From Hevea brasiliensis (Eukaryota; Streptophyta; Magnoliopsida; Malpighiales; Euphorbiaceae), in assembly GCF_030052815.1 (NCBI RefSeq), contig NC_079509.1:50196488-50260487 (forward strand): a stretch of 64,000 nt of DNA. The letters run 5' to 3'. The notes under the pieces are model-generated. The model ran no database searches, had not been told where the DNA came from, and saw only the letters and a list, made by a program, of their open reading frames with translations. Shown piece by piece: positions 24,405 to 37,309 of this stretch; the first letter of the stretch is position 1; each line of letters begins with the position of its first letter. The position numbers were made by a program, and so were the translations under genes.

Positions 24405-24740
24405 GCTGCCTGTAATTTTTGAGTTAAAAGTATGTCGTGTGTGACTTATGCAAGAGGATTTTGCTGCAGCAGATCTTGAAACTCATATCCCTTTGGAAAT
24501 TAAATATAGTGCAAATTTGAGGGGCACATAAAACAATGGATTAGACAATGTTTGTGAAGACAGTTGGCAAAGCCTGGTGGACTCGGACAAGCATTAAGAA
24601 TTTGATGTTTTGTATCTTGGAAATTCGCTTTGTTTGCATTTTGTGATAATATACAAAGTATAATGTGTACGATATCAAATCTTGTATCCTCTGAAACATG
24701 TGAATCTAAACAGTTCAAAATTGATTAACAATAAACTTCC
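24405..24740 (+). terminator. 3' UTR and polyadenylation region of the endoglucanase gene
   Basis: An AATAAA hexamer lies at 24730-24735, preceded by T/G-rich stretches (ttttgtatc, about 24608-24616). The first ~85 bases of this UTR are also conserved after the pseudogene stop (59754-59840). The exact cleavage site is unknown. Confidence 0.45.
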
Positions 24741-25309
24741 ATTTAATGTCTAACAGGTACCTTGGCTGGAAGAGTGGTTCTCATTTTTTCTTTTCCCATT
24801 TGATTGTGCATCGTGTGCTAAATGTGCATATTTAGGGAAACAAGCTGCCAAGTTCTCTCTTTCTATGGCTTGCTTGCTTCTTCTATTTTTTTTTTTTTCT
24901 TTCAAGATGCTTGCATGATTTGCTCTTTCAACAAAAGTGATTGCTCCGAACATTATTTCACCCCTCAGGGCCATAGGAAAATTGAACAATGACAAGCATC
25001 TTTCGGCTTGCCCATTGTATTAGGCCGCTGTCCTAGTAAAGCCATTGTTTTCCATGCCCCATTTCCTTCTCAGATTTGCACGTGCTCTTTTTTTTTTTTT
25101 TTTATCTAAAACAAATTAATTTCCCATGCTCTTTTTTATTGGTTTACAATTGCATATTTCAGCCAAAATGTAGGGTATAGTGGAAGGAATAGTGGAGGTT
25201 ACCATTAGTTTGAGAAACACATGTTGGAATTAATGTAGATTGCAGTGCAAATGTGTACTTCAATCATACACATCATTAATAAAGATGCTAAATCATTCAT
25301 GTATTTTAA
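24741..25309. other. Intergenic DNA downstream of the endoglucanase gene
   Basis: Two long T-runs (about 24889-24898 and 25090-25104). No gene recognised. Confidence 0.5.
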
Positions 25310-25690
25310 CAACTAACTTTTTTTTTTTAATTTTAAAAAAATATAATTTAGTCCTCTATTTTTTAGTTCGTTAATTATTTAGTTTCTCTAGTTATTTTAA
25401 AGTTAAATTTTTCGCAATTTAACTATTCAGCCCTTGTAATTAAAATAATGATATAACTATTTAGCTCTTTGTAATTTTAAATCCATCAATTATTTACTTT
25501 TTTTTCTATATCTCTTTTCTCTTTTGTTATTAACTTGACCAAAAAAAAAATTTAACAAAAGGGAGTATACAGTTCACAAACAAAAAAAAAAGAAAACTAA
25601 ATAATATATTTTTAAAATAGAGAGATTAAATAATTAGTTTCACTAAAATTCAGATATTAAATAGTAATTTTTTCAAAATTTTGTTAGCTT
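25310..25690. mobile_element. Probable fold-back MITE-like repeat
   Basis: The left arm (ctaacttttttt.. tataatttagtcctctattt) resembles the inverted right arm (tttaatctctctatttt.. ..ttgttag). Similarity is patchy because both arms are AT-rich, so the limits are approximate. Confidence 0.45.
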
Positions 25691-25786
25691 TTCATATCTA
25701 CATCCAATAGCTGTTCTGATCATCTTAGAATGATTCTTGTTAGTGTTCTACTCATTGGACCTAATTACATATTCTATAGTCATTCT

Positions 25787-26103
25787 TGTTGAATTTGCAG
25801 TTGCAAAGAAGTAGGGTGGCTGAGAAATAAAAGAAACACAACAAAAGTACTAAGAGTAATTTTATCAAACACAAAGTGAGCCCAAAATATGAGGACTGAA
25901 AGATGATATGTTTATTGATTAGTAGCTGCTGTTTTATGCACAAATATGCATAACAAACTCCTAAAGGAAAGACACAACATCCTCTACTTACAGCACTATC
26001 AATTATTTGATGAAACAACTTTATCTAAAATGCTATGAAACAGGAAACTAACATATGACTAATTCAAAATTAATAACAAAATTTCCAGCATTACACTTTA
26101 ACA
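25787..26103 (-). repeat. Copia 3' LTR, 317 bp (minus orientation)
   Basis: Read on the minus strand, the LTR begins TGTTAAAGTGTAATGC directly after a polypurine tract (aaggggggaa) and ends TTCAACA at 25787. It adjoins the copia RNase H end at 26104-26260. No matching 5' LTR is present in the window. Confidence 0.75.
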
Positions 26104-26260
26104 TTCCCCCCTTAATGCTGAAATCCATGACACCTAACATGTCTTTTAGATAGACAAACTTTTCTACTGGAAAAGCCTTTGTGAATATATCTGCAACTTG
26201 CGCATTTGTCTTGCAATAGACCTCTTTGATGCTTCCTTAATTTACCAAGTCCCTTATAAT
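26104..26260 (-). pseudogene. Copia RNase H C-terminal fragment
   Basis: Minus-strand translation reads EVYCKTNAQVADIFTKAFPV and then FVYLKDMLGVMDFSIKGG, the usual end of Ty1/copia pol, immediately before the polypurine tract and LTR. Everything upstream in the element is missing. Confidence 0.85.
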
Positions 26261-26488
26261 CTCGAGTTAGTATTTATTTTCTACAAAATTATTTTAAAAA
26301 AAACAATTTTAAAAAAAAAAATAATTATTATAAACTAAAACAAAAATAAAATAGAGTCAAAATCACTTCTAATGTTATTTTATTTATTTTTGTATTTAAC
26401 TTACTTTAATTGTGAGATATTTATGAGTTCTCACATTGATGTATTTTATTTATTTTTATAATTTAAACTCCATACATTTTTAAAAATA

Positions 26489-26556
<68 letters not shown>

Positions 26557-27074
26557 ATTTTTATTAATTAATTCCTTAAAATTTTTATTAATTTCTCTAA
26601 ATATTTATATAAAAAAATGCAATAGAATTTTATTTTTTTATTAATTGACCCCTCAAATAGAAAATTTAGTTTATAGTAATGTATATTTGTGATTTAAATT
26701 TAAATATTAAAATTATTTAATTATCATTAAATAAAAATAAAAGTTCAATTAAAATTAATTATTCAAATTTTTATATTACAAATTATAAAATTATTGTTTT
26801 TTTTTTCTCTTTTTATGGGTAAATATAATTTTTTTCTATATCTTTTCTCTCATTTTGCTTTCTCTTCTTTATTTCATATAAATTAAAAAATTTTTTATTT
26901 ACATGTGTACAAATACTTAAAATTAGTATTCTCAATTCTCATATAAATTTTGAATTGATCAATTTAAATATAAATTTATTTTTATATGATATATTTACTT
27001 TATTATTTTATCAATTTCTTTTTTTTTTTTTATGTCTGTTTAATTTTAATGATTTTTTTAATCTAATATTATTA
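26261..27074. other. AT-rich DNA with long (TA)n microsatellite
   Basis: A (TA)n tract of about 60 bases spans 26494-26553. Otherwise AT-rich with no gene. Confidence 0.7.
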
Positions 27075-27093
27075 TGGTATATAATCTAGCTAT

Positions 27094-28110
27094 TTGAAAT
27101 GCAGAGTAACTGAAGGGGAACCATGGTTTATTAGCAATAATCTATTGGTATTGACGAATTGGTCTCCGCAAATGCGATTAGAGGAAGTGTATTTTTCATC
27201 CTATCCATTCTGGTTACAAGTGCATGGCCTTTTGCTCAATCAAATGACGAAGCCAAATGCAATTACTATAGGCAAGCTGTTCAAAAACCTCATTGATGTC
27301 AATCTTGCTACGGATTATGATATTTCTGTTGGGAGCTGTCTGAGAATAAGGGTAGAGGTGGATTTAAAAAAACCTTTGTTGGAAGGATTCACTAATAAGA
27401 AACCAAATGGTTCTCTTGAAAGGATCCGGTTTGGATATGAGCATTTGCCAGACTTTTGTTTTATGTGTGGATTATTAGGCCATTTCATATAGTCTTGCCC
27501 CAATATTGCTATGGTGACAAATGAGGACAACAGGGGGAAGCGACAAGTGTATGGGCATTGGATGAAAGAAGAGATGTTTCTATCAAAATCACGACCATTG
27601 AGTCAGGTAAGGTACAAGGCAGCTTTTAAGATGGCAAACCTACAATTACAAAGATCTTATGGTGGTTCCAGCGGGAAGGCACTGGTGGAGCATATTTCAC
27701 AAGCTCCAAGAAAGGAAGTCACCGAAATGTCTTCTCCAAATCCACAAAAAGTTCCTGTCTCATCAGCTCTGACACTTAGTCCAAGTAAGCATCTCGAGTT
27801 ACCCTCCACCATCACCAACCAAGCCTTCTCTGACACACATCAAGCTGTCCCAGGTCAACGTGCAACCATCTTCTCTTTATCCTCTACAAGCACATTGAAG
27901 GAAACAATTTTATCTTTCCATTTAATGGAAAAGGAATTGGGAAAGAAGCCTGTAGAAACAATTTCTTATCCAAGGGACTTAATGCCCAAATGTAAGATTA
28001 ACCCAATTACCTCACCTGTCACAAAAAAGCATAAAGAACTTTGTTTCTCAAACCTGAAACCCAACCCATGGCCCAATCTAGTCACACTCTCTAGCTTTTC
28101 TTGGGCCCAA
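27094..28110 (+). pseudogene. LINE ORF1, 5' part (DUF4283-like domain and zinc knuckle)
   Basis: Begins within a DUF4283-like RNA-binding region (GEPWFISNNLLVLTNWSP, YPFWLQVHGLLL). It is followed by a CCHC knuckle (CFMCGLLGHFI then SC) near 27456-27497, with an in-frame TAG between the Ile and Ser. The remainder is a hydrophilic tail. The frame runs without other stops to the insertion point at 28110 and resumes at 36974. ORF1 proteins of plant L1 elements bind the element RNA. The start is uncertain because the 5' end looks truncated. Confidence 0.8.
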
Positions 28111-31100
28111 TGTCACACCTTAACCTTTTGTAAGGCATAACATGATCCCGTAGTATACTTAATGAATTACCAAATTTCACCAATCGATAACCCATTAAAT
28201 ACACTACAAGAAATTTTAAAACAATTATTTTCACTTTTTGAAGGTGGCGAGCACTTTTAGTAGGAATTAAAAACTTTTATTTGAAGTTAAACCACATATC
28301 AAATTTTCAATCAATTTAAAGTTTTCTCAAATTTTATAAAAATTTCGGCAGAATGCCATCTATAATTGGGAAAAACCAGTTCTTCAAAACCTGTGAAAAT
28401 ACTCCCAATAATTTCATTTCTCAACCCCAACCGCCAATATATTCTCAAATCAATACAATTCAACCAAATTTCAATTCAAAATTCACAACTCAAAAAATTT
28501 TTCAAAATAATTCGATAAACTCATAAACATTGCATTAAATTAAATTTACATAAACAAGTTTTAATTTACAAAGGAAAACAAAAAATAATATTATTACAAA
28601 CTTTAATGTACAACTGCTCATCTAACTACTTAGATACATATGAACAAAATATTATTTACATCAAGTCAAATTTACAACGGTATAGATAAATACCCGTACA
28701 AAATCTTCAAACTGTGCTTCCCTATTTCTGTAGCAGCTTACTCTGCTGCTATGTCTTTTTCCCTATCTGCGACAGTAAAATAAAGCTATCGCTGAGTAAA
28801 TTTTACTCAGTGGTGCACAATAAAATTTAAAAAGGTAAACATAAACCATTCATTGCCACATCATAATTTAAATTTTTCATAATTTTCAAAGCATTAATAT
28901 AATACAAATTTGATCAAACAATTTAATAAACACAGTGTTGCCAATCAATAACACAACTTAGACCATGACACAAAATTTCCAAATATGCCATGTTGTACAT
29001 TACGACAAGGCAAACTTACCCCACTAATCGAAATTAATGAGGGAGGTGGCTAGTTAGCTAATGAATACCCATCTAAACTCACCTCCGACTGACAAGCCAG
29101 AGAGGGAGGAAAATGATCAAATATCAAACTCAACCCCACAAGTGGAGGAGGAACATAGTAAGGGACTGCCATGCCAAGTGTATCAAAAACAATTTCAAAA
29201 TCATATAATTCAACACTTCATGCAAAACATTAATCAATTTTCATTTCAAATTTCCATTTACAAAGTAGGCAACACAACATTTCTCAAAGCATTGTTTAGC
29301 ATAAATTGCTCCAAAATGTATTCAAATAAATTTTCTAATAGCAAATCGAAAGTGAAAAGTTATTATGCACAAACCTGATGTGAGTTGCCTCTAGGCCTTG
29401 ACTCAGTTTGCCCTATCCTTTTCCAGGTCTTTTTCAACTGAAACATGTAATTTACAATGTTTCAGTATCTTATCTCATAATAAATCCAATAATTTATTTC
29501 ATACTTATTTAATTGTATCTCTACATAGGCCTAAATTGACATTTTCTAAACTTTGCATTTCGAGATTACTATTCATGATACTATTCTGGTCAAATTATTG
29601 ATTTTCTTATGCTTAATAGGTATGTGAATTTCAATTACACCCACATACCAGATTTTGGGTGCCTATTTGTTGGTTTAGGTTGCCATTTCAATTTCTAGGT
29701 CTCCTAAGTTAAAACTCAATTTTCCAGTTTTGGTGCCCTATTTTGCACTGTTCCATTGGTCTAGTTATTGTGGAAATTTGGCTAAGTGTTCTTCATCAAA
29801 GTTGTTTCTTATTTTCTTATCTTTAATTCCCTTTTTGAATCACTCCATTTGGAGTTTTGTAGCCCAAGATATGGCCATTTAACTAAGGTTGGCCGGATTA
29901 GTGTTACCCAGAATTTCTGGGCATTTTACTGATTCTGGCAGTTTTGGGCAACTAACTTTAGGTGGCAAAATGACTTAGTTATGGGCAGAATTTGGGTTGT
30001 GTTCTTTATGAAAATTGTAGTGCTATATCATACCTTTCCAATGCCACAAAAATCAGGTCATTTGGACTTGTCTAGCCCAAGTTATGGCCAAATGAACAAA
30101 CACTATTTATTTGGTCATTTTGGTACAGTGGCAGTGCACTACACCCGAGTTTAACCTAATTGTTCACTATGTTATGGTCATTTTCTGAGCATGATTCCTG
30201 AATGAAAAATGTGCCATTATATGTCTATTTTCATCCTCAATTGGCCTCACACCAATTGGGTTGGTAAATTTTCAGTTTTGGTCCCTGAAAGGGACCTAGG
30301 TCAAGCTGTCAGAATATGAACACTAACCAATCCGAATTGCAATTTGGTTCTATCAATTCACACACACCACAAATAGTCCCATTTGACCAATTCTAACCTT
30401 CATTAAGATTATTTGCATCCATTGACCATTTTCTACAATTTTTCTCCCAAATTCTAAGTGCCAAGAACCCTAACTTACACAATTCATTTAATTAATGAAT
30501 TTAAAGTACATAATCAACATCTATACACTTAGTTACACTTCTAGACCCCTTTAATTTCATCAAACTCAACCAATTTTAACTCCCCCAAAGGCTGGCTGAA
30601 TTTCATAATTAGTCCTCCATATTTCATTTGTTTTAATTTTTACCAATTCTAATTCAAAATATATGTTCAAAAGTAAATTTAAAGAGGGAATTAAGAACAT
30701 CTTTACTAACCTTATGTGGAACCTTCCAATCTTCTTAAGCTCTCCAATTTCTTCCTTTCTTCCTCCATAAATCTTCTTATCAAAGCTCAAATACAAGTTT
30801 TAGTTAAGAATTCTTCAAATTCTATGGCTGAATTTTGGGTTTTAAGAAGCTTCAAATGAGCTTCAATGGTGGAAAAAAAAATGGAAAATGAGAGAGAGAG
30901 GAGTGAGAGGCTTGGACGGCACTTGATGGAGGAAGAAGACCCATTTTTTTTCTTTTAATTTTTAGTATTTATCTTGCTTTTGACTTAGTCAAATTTTGGT
31001 TAATTAAAATTGTTTTTATTGCATCATACATGAGGTAAGATGATGATGTAATAATCCACTTTTTCTTTTCTTTTTCTATTCTTCTTTAATTTTCCATAGT

Positions 31101-31604
31101 TCTTTAATTTAATTTACTATTTCGAAATTTTCATTTCTCCTATTTTATTGGACAGTTAGGTCAGGAATCACCTCTAAGGGTGAATTGACCAAATTGGCGC
31201 TCGCCTGTCTGATTCGGTTTGCAAGTTATTTGATATTTATTCCGGATCCCTGACCTAATTATTTGACCTGCTTAAAAATTTTTTTTCTATGATTTTCTCT
31301 TTTTCACTGTGTTTGCAATAGTCCTTAGGACAGCGGCGTCACATTTTTCAGTTCAAAATTCGGGTTAGGACTGACTTCGCAGTCACTTCCCGATAAGGTC
31401 ACCCATCGCTGTGACCCTTGGCTCATTTAACTTTTTATGCTTTGTTTTTCTTATTTTTACTTTTCCATATGGTAATCACTATTTATTTTCGATCAGGGCT
31501 TTTCTATATGTCTTAAACATAGTTCTAGTCCTCTTAATTGTCCGCACCGACACCGGTCACTAGAACAGTATAATTTACCAGGCTATGCAAATATGGGTGT
31601 TACA
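28111..31604 (-). repeat. Element A, 3' LTR (left copy)
   Basis: Plus-strand sequence runs from tgtcacacct to gggtgttaca. It contains short gene-like frames that are mirrored in the other LTR (for example 29061-29378 against 34556-34765) and are not genes. Confidence 0.92.
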
Positions 31605-31995
31605 ATTCTCCCCCCCTTAAAAGAAATTTCGTCCGTGAAATTTTACCCAATATTCATCCTAAAATAGTTATACGTTTTGTTTTCTTATGTCTTTCTCACA
31701 TTTCTACATAGCTTCATAGTCTAAATAATAGTCCATAACACTTTAACCAATACTATTTATCTAATCATTGGTCCTCTGACCATTCTAGTCAATAATCTTG
31801 TTAATATTCGTAACATTTCTTTATTACATCTGAACTAACTGTTCAACTTTTTACTTCCATAACTCTTTTATCTATCGATATTAAATAATTTATCGTATTC
31901 TAGGTGATGTCTTTCGCTAACAAACTCTTCCAAAACTGATTCTAAAAAGATTAGTCACTAACATATCAAAATTGATTTTTATACATATATATATC

Positions 31996-33308
31996 TTAAT
32001 TAAAAATTGAGAAAATACCAGCAACAATGTCAGAAGTCTCATCCTCGTCCCTCTGCCGCATAGTGTATACTCTAGTTGAAGCATCACCTTGTTCTGGCTG
32101 ATTCACAGTACTTTGACTTCCAGGTGTACTACCCCTACCTCTGCCTCTGCCTCTACCAACTGATGGTGAACTCTTTAGGGTAGAAACTTGGGCTGATCCT
32201 TTTGACGTAGTAAATGATCCATAACAGTGTGGACTTACACAATCCTTAACAAAATGACCTGTCCCTTCACAATTAAAACATGCTCTTATGGCTCTATAAC
32301 ATACCCCACTATGTGGTTTATCACAAGTTTCACAAAGTCGATTCGACAGCATATTTCTGGGTGTCTGCTGAGTTTGCTGACCGGATTGGGGTGGTTTCTG
32401 TCCAGAAGATCTACCTCTACCCGATTCGCGTGAGTTAGATCCTCCAAAATGTTTTCTTTTCCTCGAACTACTTTCTGTAGCTTGACCAGTAGCTTTTTCT
32501 GTTTTCTCTTTCTCTTGTGTGCTCTTTTTAATTGACCCTTCTAATTCTGTTCTTTCAAGTTCCAAAGCTTGTGTAATCAATTCAGAAAAATAATGGTGTC
32601 AGAACCCCACCACTTGCATTCTCAAAGTAGGCCTCAAACCGGTCTCAAATCTCTTGCACCAGTCTGTGGGAGTGGTGACCAAGCTTCCAGCATAGTGACT
32701 CAATCGAGAGAAGTCTCTCTCATACTCTGCTATGGTCCTGTCCCCTTGCTTCAAACTTAAAAATTCTTGTAGCTTTATGTTTACATAAGTGTTGGGGACC
32801 CATTTCTGTCTGAATTCCCTCAGAAAGTCTGCCCATGAGAGGACTGGTGACTCTACCAGGCTATGAGGGATGGTCTTCCACCATTCATACGCATCCCCTT
32901 GCAGAAGTGAAACTGAATATTCAAATTTTAATTCCTCGGCACATTGCAGCTTTCTAAATACCCTTTCCATCCGTTCTAGCCACTGTTCTACTTCCAGTGG
33001 GTCAAAGTGGCCTTGAACTCGATAGCCCAAAATTTTATTAATTTTTCATATTACCAAGTTGGGGGCTGTGGTTGTGTTGCAGGGGTTTGTGTCTGGGCTG
33101 GTGTTGGCACATTCCCAGCCATTTGTTGAAACAGTGCAGCCATCTACTGTGCAAACTTAACAGGAAACTATGGTGCAAACTGAGCAGGAAACTACGGTGC
33201 TTGAGGAGGAGCTAAAGTGGCTGACCCACTCACATTCTGGAGTGCTGGGGCTTCCTCTTGTGCCTCAGCCTCAACAGACTGTTCTACGGAATGATCTCCT
33301 TCTTCCAT
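31996..33308 (-). pseudogene. Element A gag remnant
   Basis: Translation starts near 33308 (MEEGDHSVEQS). The retrotransposon gag core lies at 33030-32599, with segments such as VEQWLERMERVFRKLQCAEE and FLREFRQKWVPN. A zinc knuckle region follows (32580-31996) with CETCDKPHSGVC and CFNCEGTGHFVKDC (about 32280-32239). A gag/protease junction segment, YTMRQRDEDE, is closely similar to the one in element B. The frame is broken by in-frame stops near the N-terminus and a frameshift at about 32590. All of pol downstream is missing. Gag would form the virus-like particle and bind element RNA. Confidence 0.85.
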
Positions 33309-33498
33309 TCTGATTCCAGAAATTTTCTACTCCTTGATAACAAACATAAGGAGGTTGACCTCTGTTAGTGCATATTCATGATGTAAATATGCCATAGGTA
33401 TAAATTAAGGACACTTGAGCAGTTGTACTTATCAAAGGAAATATTCATATGCATAGTCAAAAATTCATTTTAAAACCATGCTTTGATATCACTAAACA

Positions 33499-36400
33499 TG
33501 TTACACCTTACCCCTTTGTAAGGCATAACATGATCCCATAGTATACCTAATAAATTACTGAACTTTACCTACCGCTAACCCATTAAATACACTACAAGGC
33601 ATTTTAAAACAATTTTCTTACTTTTTGAAGGTGGCGAGCACTTTTGGTAGGAATTAAAAACTTTTATTTGAAGTTAAACCACATATCAAATTTTCAATCA
33701 ATTTAAAGTTTATGTAAATTTTATAAAAATTTTGGCAGATTGCCGTCTATAAATGGGAAAAATCAGTTCTTCAAAACCTGTGAAAACACTCCCAATAATT
33801 TCATTTCTCAACCCCAACCGCCAATATATTCTCAAATCAATACAATTCAACTAAATTTCAATTCAAAATTCACAACTCAAAAATTTTTCAACATAATTCG
33901 ATAAACTCATAAACATTGCATTAAATTAAATTTACATACACAAGTCTTAATTTATAAAGGAAAAACAAAAATAATATTATTACAAACTTTAATGTACAAC
34001 TGCTTATCTAACTACTTAGATACATATGAACAAAATATTATTTATATCAAGTCAAATTTACAAGGGTATAGATAAATACTCGTACAAAATCTTCAAACTG
34101 TGCTCCTTTATTTTTGTTGCAGCTCACTCTGCTACTATGTCTTTTTCCCTATCTGCGACAGCAAAATAAAGCTATCGCTGAGTAAATTTTACTCAGTGGT
34201 GCACAATAAAATTTAAAAAGCTAAACATAAACCATTCATTGCCAAATCATAATTTAAATATTTCACAATTTTCAAAGCATCAATATAACACAAATTTGAT
34301 CAAACAATTTAATAAACACAGTGTTGCCAATCAATAACACAACTTAGGTCATGACACAAAATTTTCAAACATGCCATGTTGTACCCACGACAAGGCAAAC
34401 TCACCCCACTAATCGAAATCAATGAGGGAGGTGGCTAGCTAGCTAATAAATACTCATCCAAACTCACCTCCGAATGGCAAGCCAGAAAGGGAGGAAAATG
34501 ATCAAATATCAAACTCAACCCTAAAAGTGGAGGAGGAACATAGTAAGGGACTGCCATGCCAAGTGTGAATAAAAAACAATTTCAAAATCATATAATTCAA
34601 CATTTCATGCAAAACATTAATCAATTTTCATTTCAAATTTCCATTTACAAAGTAGGCAACACAACATTTTTCAAAGTATTGTTTAGCATAAATTGCCCCA
34701 AAATGTATTCAAATAAATTTTCTAATAGCAAATCGAAAGTGAAAAGTTATTGTGCACAAACCTGATGTGAGTCGCCTTTAGGCCTTGACTCAGTTTGCCC
34801 TATCCTTTTCCAGGTCTTTTTCAATTGAAACATGTAATTTACAATGTTTCAGTATCTTATCTCATAATAAATTCAATAATTTATTTCATACTTATTTAAT
34901 TGTATCTCTACATAGGCCTAAATTGGTATTTTCTAAACTATGCATTTCGAGATTACTATTCATGGTACTATTCTAGTTAAATTATTGACTTTCTTATGCT
35001 TAATGGGTATGTGAATTCTAATTACACCTAAATATCAGATTTTGGGTGCCTAATTTGTTGGTTTAGGTTGCCATTTCAATTTCTAGTTCTCCTAAGTTAA
35101 AATTCAATTTTCAAGTTTTGGTGCCCTATTTTGCACTGTTCTATTGGTCTAGTTATTGTGGAAATTTGGGTAAGTGTTCTTCAAAGTTGTTCCTTATTTT
35201 CTTATCATTAATTCCCTTTTTGAATCACTCCATTTTGAGTTTTGTAGCCCAAGATATGGCCATTTAACTAAGGCTGGCCAGATTGGTATTACCCAAAATT
35301 TTTTGGCATTTTACTGGTTCTGGCAGTTTTGGGCAACTAACTTTGGGTGGCAAAATGACTTGGTTATGGGCAGAATTTGGGTTGGTTTCTTCATGAAAAT
35401 TGTAGTGCTATGTCATACATTTCCAATGCCACAAAAATCAGGTCATTTGGACCTGTCTAGCCCAAGTTATGGCCAAGTTCATTTGGTCATTTTGGTACAG
35501 TGGTAGTGCACTACACCCGAGTTTAACCTAATTGGTCACTATGTTATGGTCATTTTTTGGGCATGATTCCTCAATGACAAATGTGCCATTATGTGTCTGT
35601 TTTCATCCCCAATTAGCCTCACACCAATTGGGTTGGTAAATTTTATGTTTTGGTCCCTGAAATGGACCTAGGTCAAGCTATCACAATATGAACACTAACC
35701 AATCCGAATTGCAATTTGGTTCTATCAATTCACACACATCACAAATGGTCCCATTTGACCATTTATAACCTTCATTAAGATCATTTGCATCCATTGACCA
35801 TTTTTTACAATTTTTCTCCCAAACCCTAAGTGCCAAGAACCCTAACTTACACAATTCATTCAATTAATAAATTTAAAGTACATAATCAACATCTATACAC
35901 TTAGTTACATTTCTAGACCCCTTTAATTTCATCAAACTCAACCAATTTCTATTCCCCCAAAGACTGGCCGAATTTCATAATTAGTCCTCCATATTTGATT
36001 TTTTTTAATTTTTACCAATTCTAATTCAAATATATGTTCAAAAGTAAATTTAAAAAGGGAATTAAGAACATCTTTACTAACCTTATGTGGAACCTTCCAA
36101 TCTTCTTAAGCTCTCCAAATTCTTCCTTTCTTCCTCCATAAATCTTCTTATCAAAGCTCAAATACAAGTTTTAGTTAAGAATTCTTCAAATTCTATGGCT
36201 AAATTTTGGGTTTTAAAAAGCTTCAAATGAGCTTCAATGGTGGAAAAAGAAATAGAAAATGAGAGAGAGAGGAGTGAGAGGCTTGGACGGCACTTGATGG
36301 AGGAAGAAGACCCATTTTTTTTTCTTTTAATTTTTAGTATTTATCTTGCTTTTGACTTAGTCAAATTTTGGTTAATTAAAATTGTTTTTATTGCATCATG

Positions 36401-36968
36401 CATAAGGTAAGATGATGATGTAATAATCCACTTTTTCTTTTCTTTTTCTATTCTTCTTTGATTTTCCATAGTTCTTTAATTTAATTTTCTATTCTGAAAT
36501 TTTTATTTCTCCGATTTTATAGGACAGTTAGGTCAGAAATCACCTCTAGGGGTGAATTGATTAAATTGCCCCTCGCCTGTCTGATCCGGTTTGCAAGTTA
36601 TTTGATATTTCTTCTGAATCCCTGACCTAATTATTTGACCTGCTTAAAAATTCTTTTCTGTGATTTTCTCTTTTCCACTGTGTTCGCAATAGTCCTTAGC
36701 ACCGCAGCGTCACATTTTTCAGTTCAAAATTCAGGTTAGGACTGACTTCATAGTCACTTCCCGATAAGGTCACCCATCGCTGTGACCCTCGGCTCATTTA
36801 ACTTTTTATGCTTTATTTTTTTTACTTTCCATCTGGTAATCACTATTTATTTTCGATCAGGGCTTTTCTATATGTCTTAAACATAGTTCTAGTCCTCTTA
36901 ATTATCCCGACCAACATTGGTCACCGAAACAGTATAATTTACCAGACTATGCAAACAGGGGTGTTACA
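33499..36968 (-). repeat. Element A, 5' LTR (right copy)
   Basis: Homologous end to end with 28111-31604. The small length difference comes from short indels (for example the missing tgaacaaacactattta segment near 35476). Confidence 0.92.
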
Positions 36969-36973
36969 CCCAA

Positions 36974-37183
36974 ATTGTGGGAAAAGAAAGCCATATTCCC
37001 CCAAGCAATCCTCTATTAACTTTGGATGCTCTACCTGAGTGTACAGTTTTAGATAGTAATCTGGAAAGCCCAACCCAACTTGCAAGCTTTGTTTATAATC
37101 CTAGAACAGATAAACAAAGGCAATTACTTAAGCCTAAAAGAAGGAAGATTAAAGAACTGGCTTGGCAAAGCCAGCAAGTGTAA
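36974..37183 (+). pseudogene. LINE ORF1, 3' part
   Basis: Continues the frame of 27511-28110 after one copy of the 5-bp target duplication and ends at a stop at 37181-37183. It is basic near its end (KPKRRKIKE). A short spacer then leads into the endonuclease. Confidence 0.75.
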
Positions 37184-37309
37184 CCAGATGTTGATTTAGA
37201 GGAATCGCTGGGAGAATTAAATGACTCTGGATTTCAGCAGCTTAGCCTAAGCAACTGTGATACAAATTCTGAGGCTCCGGTAGCTAGCCAGAAGCCACCC
37301 GAGAAGCCA

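Larger units (their letters stand above)
28111..36968 (-). mobile_element. Gypsy element A: long LTRs, gag-only interior, 8.86 kb
   Basis: Two LTRs of 3494 and 3470 bp flank a 1.9-kb interior. The five bases cccaa lie on both sides (28106-28110 and 36969-36973), an exact target duplication, and the LINE ORF1 frame continues across it. Orientation is minus. The polypurine tract (read aagggggggagaat) adjoins the left LTR at about 31605-31620. A tRNA-Met-like primer site (tgatatcaaagc, 33482-33493) adjoins the right LTR. Only gag and the first residues before protease remain, so this copy depended on others for movement. In the stretches compared, the LTRs differ at roughly a tenth of positions, older than element B. 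Confidence 0.93.

Noticed and set aside
25761..26018. 85-codon minus-strand frame
   Set aside because: Falls inside the copia LTR (25787-26103).
29061..29601. Open frames repeated at 34556-34976
   Set aside because: Duplicated because they are in the two LTRs of element A; one copy is already degraded relative to the other.
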